Source: Bacteroidetes bacterium HGW-Bacteroidetes-13 (GTDB lineage Bacteria; Bacteroidota; Bacteroidia; Flavobacteriales; Flavobacteriaceae). Taken from it: 43,598 nt of DNA. This document shows, one piece after another, positions 40,757 to 43,598 of the stretch (position 1 is the first letter of the stretch; each line of letters opens with the position of its first letter). The notes under the pieces were generated by a model. It was not told the DNA's origin and made no database searches. It saw only the letters and a list, made by a program, of their open reading frames with translations. Position numbers and translations under genes: made by a program. The stretch lies in the NCBI GenBank assembly GCA_002841025.1, contig PHDQ01000003.1:1-43598 (forward strand). Direction: 5' to 3'.

Positions 40757-41998
40757 ATGACACCTTCAGGAAAAATAGAATTGATGGCTCCGGCAGGAAA
40801 TTTTGAATCCCTGCAAGCCGCTTTAGACAACGGTGCCGATTCAGTTTATTTTGGCGTCGAACAACTCAACATGCGGGCGCGTTCTACCATCAATTTCACC
40901 TTGAAGGATTTGCCGGAAATAGCCAAACGTTGCCAAGACAAAAACGTCCGAACCTATCTGACATTGAACACCATCATCTACGACCACGATCTGTCGGTAG
41001 TAAAAACCCTCTTGACCAAAGCCAAGGCAAACAACATCAGTGCAGTCATTGCTTCCGACCAAGCCGTTATTTCGACCGCCCGAAGCCTGGGGCTTGAAGT
41101 ACATATTTCTACACAACTGAATGTGACCAATATAGAAACCGTTAAGTTTTACAGCCTCTTTGCAGATACCATCGTTCTTTCTCGCGAATTAAGTTTGCGT
41201 CAGGTCAAAAATATTACCGAACAAATCGCCAAAGAACAAATCAAAGGTCCCAATGGAAATCTGATAGAAATAGAAATTTTTGGACACGGTGCCTTGTGTA
41301 TGGCCGTTTCCGGGAAATGTTATTTAAGCCTGCACTCGCATAATTCTTCTGCCAATAGAGGTGCGTGCAAACAAAATTGCCGGAAAAAATATACGGTCAT
41401 CGATCAAGAAAGTGGTTTTGAAATCGAAATTGACAACGAATACATGATGTCACCCAAAGATCTATGCACCATTGACTTTCTCGACCAAGTAATCGATTCA
41501 GGCATCAAAGTATTGAAACTTGAAGGTCGCGGTCGCGCACCGGAATACGTGGCAACCGTCACCAAAACCTATCGCAACGCAATAGAAGCCTACTACGAAG
41601 GTACTTATACCAAAGATAAAATCGGCGTATGGATGGATGATTTGTCCACCGTTTACAACCGGGGCTTTTGGGCCGGTTATTACCTCGGTCAAAAATTGGG
41701 TGAGTGGAGTGATAATCCGGGCTCAAATGCTACCCAAAAGAAAGTTTATATCGGTAAAGGCATGCACTATTTCCCTAAATCGGGCGTGGCAGAATTCAAA
41801 ATCGAAGCATACGATCTGACGAAAGGTGACAAAATTCTCATCACCGGCCCAAGCACGGGCGCACAAGAATTGGTTGTTGAAGACATGTTTGTCAACGACG
41901 TCGATGCCGAAAAAGCTTCAAAAGGAGATAGTTGTACTTTCAAAACACCCTTCCGAATTCGCCTTTCCGACAAACTTTATAAAATTGTAGCGGGTTAA
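40757..41998 (+). CDS. Peptidase U32 family protein
   Basis: 413 aa; ELMAPAGNFESLQAALDNGADSVYFGV; EIFGHGALCMAVSGKCYLS; NRGACKQNCRKKY; KLEGRGRAPEYV. Confidence 0.93.
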   Translation: MTPSGKIELMAPAGNFESLQAALDNGADSVYFGVEQLNMRARSTINFTLKDLPEIAKRCQDKNVRTYLTLNTIIYDHDLSVVKTLLTKAKANNISAVIASDQAVISTARSLGLEVHISTQLNVTNIETVKFYSLFADTIVLSRELSLRQVKNITEQIAKEQIKGPNGNLIEIEIFGHGALCMAVSGKCYLSLHSHNSSANRGACKQNCRKKYTVIDQESGFEIEIDNEYMMSPKDLCTIDFLDQVIDSGIKVLKLEGRGRAPEYVATVTKTYRNAIEAYYEGTYTKDKIGVWMDDLSTVYNRGFWAGYYLGQKLGEWSDNPGSNATQKKVYIGKGMHYFPKSGVAEFKIEAYDLTKGDKILITGPSTGAQELVVEDMFVNDVDAEKASKGDSCTFKTPFRIRLSDKLYKIVAG

Positions 41999-42003
41999 AA
42001 CAA

Positions 42004-42044
42004 TTTGTCTTTAAATATTTTGTACATATATTTGTACATATATT
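42004..42044 (+). promoter_or_regulatory. YefM-YoeB-type operator with embedded Bacteroidota promoter
   Basis: TTTG (42004-42007)-N19-TATATTTG (42027-42034); perfect tandem 12-mers TGTACATATATT at 42021-42032 and 42033-42044; TGTACA cores 12 bp centre-to-centre. Confidence 0.85.
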
Positions 42045-42064
42045 TTCATTAAAAATCATTTGCC

Positions 42065-42319
42065 ATGATAACAACAACTTTATCGGATTTCAGGAAAGAC
42101 ATCAAGACATATTTTAAAAAAATCACGGAAAATTTCGAAACATTAATTATAAACAGGGGGAAAGACAGTGGGGTGGTAATTATCTCTTTGGATGAATACA
42201 ATTCGCTAATGGCAACCCGGCATGAGCTTTCATCTGCCTCGAATGAAAAAAGATTGGATGCTGCCATTGAAAAATTGAAAAACAAACAAACATTTGAAAA
42301 AATACTTTTGGAAGAATGA
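42065..42319 (+). CDS. yefM: Type II antitoxin, YefM/Phd family
   Basis: 84 aa; MITTTLSDFRKDIKTYFKKI...LIINRGKDSGVVIISLDEYNSLMATRHEL aligns by eye to YefM; ATGA overlap with the toxin ORF. Confidence 0.92.
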   Translation: MITTTLSDFRKDIKTYFKKITENFETLIINRGKDSGVVIISLDEYNSLMATRHELSSASNEKRLDAAIEKLKNKQTFEKILLEE

Positions 42320-42831
42320 AGTATATTTTTGTTGATGAATCTTGGGAAGACTATCTGTATTGGCAAAAAACGGATAAAAAAATGCTTCGTAAAATCAATG
42401 ATTTGTTACACGATATTTCCCGCACACCATTTTCCGAAATTGGCAAACCCGAACCTTTAAAATTCAAATACAGAGGTTTTTGGTCAAGAAGAATTGACAA
42501 TGAGCACCGGTTGATTTATCAAGTCCGGGAAGATGAAATATTGGTTGCTAAATGCAGATTTCATTACGATTTGATTTTTCTAAAATCCCTTTCACTTCAA
42601 ATGGTCATCATCACCCTTCAAAGAGAAAAATGCATCGGCTGCAACTACTGCGTCGAATTGGATTCGGCACATTTTCGCATGTCAAAAAAAGATGGAAAAT
42701 CGGTTCTTTTAAAGTCAATCAACAACAAAGGGTTTCACACGCTCAAATCGCCTGACCACAACATATTGGAAAAATCTGAATTAGCTGCCAAAGCTTGTCC
42801 GGTGAAAATTATCACTTTGAAAGAAATATAA
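42316..42831 (+). CDS. YoeB toxin (aa 1-84) fused in frame to a single [4Fe-4S] ferredoxin domain (aa 96-171)
   Basis: ESWEDYLYWQKTDKK...GKPEPLKFKYRGFWSRRIDNEHRLIYQV...CRFHY = YoeB; linker DLIFLKSLSLQ; MVIITLQREKCIGCNYCVEL...KACPVKIITLKEI = ferredoxin; uninterrupted frame. Confidence 0.88.
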   Translation: MKYIFVDESWEDYLYWQKTDKKMLRKINDLLHDISRTPFSEIGKPEPLKFKYRGFWSRRIDNEHRLIYQVREDEILVAKCRFHYDLIFLKSLSLQMVIITLQREKCIGCNYCVELDSAHFRMSKKDGKSVLLKSINNKGFHTLKSPDHNILEKSELAAKACPVKIITLKEI

Positions 42832-42883
42832 ACGAGTTGTTTCTGTCAAATTTAATCTTGTGGGAATGGCACAAAATTATAGA

Positions 42884-43294
42884 CTATATGAATTGCTCTT
42901 TCAGCAAGGCAATTACTTGATTTTCTGTCATTGAATCTGCCGTATCGACAAATTTTACTTTACCTGACATTGCTTTTATTTTTGATATTGCCTTATGCAA
43001 CCCGATCTTTGCCTCCGCCGGTCCCAAAATAACAATAGAATCTGCCTCTTTGAGAGCTGCAATCACTTTTTCATAATAGTTCTTAAGCTGTTGCGTGAGT
43101 TTTTTTTCTTTGACCTTTTCAAAATTTGAAAATTGATTACCCATCCGTGTGTATTGCTTGCCTTCTCCATCCACTCGGATTCGGCTTTCAAAATTGGATT
43201 CAATGGATTTAATCGTTTCCTTCCCATTGTTTAAAATGACAAGTGTTGCTTTTTTACTGTCAATCCAAACGCCTACTTGTGTTAGATTTTTCAT
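42884..43294 (-). CDS. Pelota/eRF1 domain-2-like 'translational machinery' type protein
   Basis: ~136 aa; GVWIDSKKATLVIL, YYEKVIAALKEADSIVILGPAEAKIGLHKAI, KFVDTADSMTENQVIALLKEQF; start MKNLTQVG. Confidence 0.55.
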   Translation of the reverse strand: MKNLTQVGVWIDSKKATLVILNNGKETIKSIESNFESRIRVDGEGKQYTRMGNQFSNFEKVKEKKLTQQLKNYYEKVIAALKEADSIVILGPAEAKIGLHKAISKIKAMSGKVKFVDTADSMTENQVIALLKEQFI

Positions 43295-43437
43295 GGTATT
43301 GATTTTAGTTTTATAAAAAATTAGCCTATTTCTTACAGAAGACACATAAGAAAATAATCACATAAATTTAGTGATTTTTGCGTAAAAAAGCTAATAAAAA
43401 AGACCCTTTTTGAATTACAATAATCATTATTTTTTTG

Positions 43438-43598
43438 TAACTATTCAGTCTAATAGAAAATCGACACAAATTTATAGTCAGTTCGAGTGTTTTATTAAAA
43501 AATGCGACCGCTTTTTTTAATAAAACGTATCGAGAACTATACAATTTCAAGCTTCTCGATACCTGCCTGTGGCAGACAGGCAATTTTTAATAGTAAAG
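43438..43598. repeat. MITE-like palindromic element, copy 2 (truncated by window end)
   Basis: Aligns over ~160 bp to 18402-18559, with about ten substitutions plus short indels; identical through CTTCTCGATACCTGCCTGTGGCAGACAGGCAATTTTTAATAGTAAAG. Confidence 0.88.

Noticed and set aside
1-43598. tRNA/rRNA genes, prophage, CRISPR-Cas or an intact transposase
   Set aside because: No cloverleaf-like segment, repeat-spacer array, or integrase/transposase motif seen in any ORF or intergenic region

Overview
43.6-kb chromosomal window from a Bacteroidota (flavobacterium-like) genome. Most of it is dense housekeeping sequence: fbaA, accD, a methylmalonyl-CoA mutase small subunit, a septum-formation initiator, udk, hutH-hutU, tyrS, an AddB-like PD-(D/E)XK protein, an OmpA/TSP3 protein, kbl, nadD, gmk, yicC, hemW, a large putative outer-membrane protein, xth, nadK, a DUF6089-like protein, uppS, bamA, two ompH/skp genes, murI, trhO, a PSP1/RicT gene, gldH, a PBP1A gene and a U32 peptidase. 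The most unusual locus is at 42.0-42.83 kb. There a complete YefM-YoeB-type toxin-antitoxin module lies between a U32 peptidase gene and a [4Fe-4S] ferredoxin. The YoeB toxin keeps every catalytic residue at E. coli numbering (E46, R59, R65, H83, Y84), but its stop codon is missing and the frame runs through an 11-aa linker into the ferredoxin. The operator upstream is a perfect 12-bp tandem duplication with two TGTACA cores exactly 12 bp apart, and a Bacteroidota-type promoter (TTTG-N19-TATATTTG) is embedded in it. The second notable feature is a ~230-bp non-coding, multiply palindromic MITE-like element present twice (18402-18631, and 43438 to the window end). No tRNA, rRNA, CRISPR array or intact transposase was seen. 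All calls come from reading the sequence and supplied ORFs; no database searches were run.
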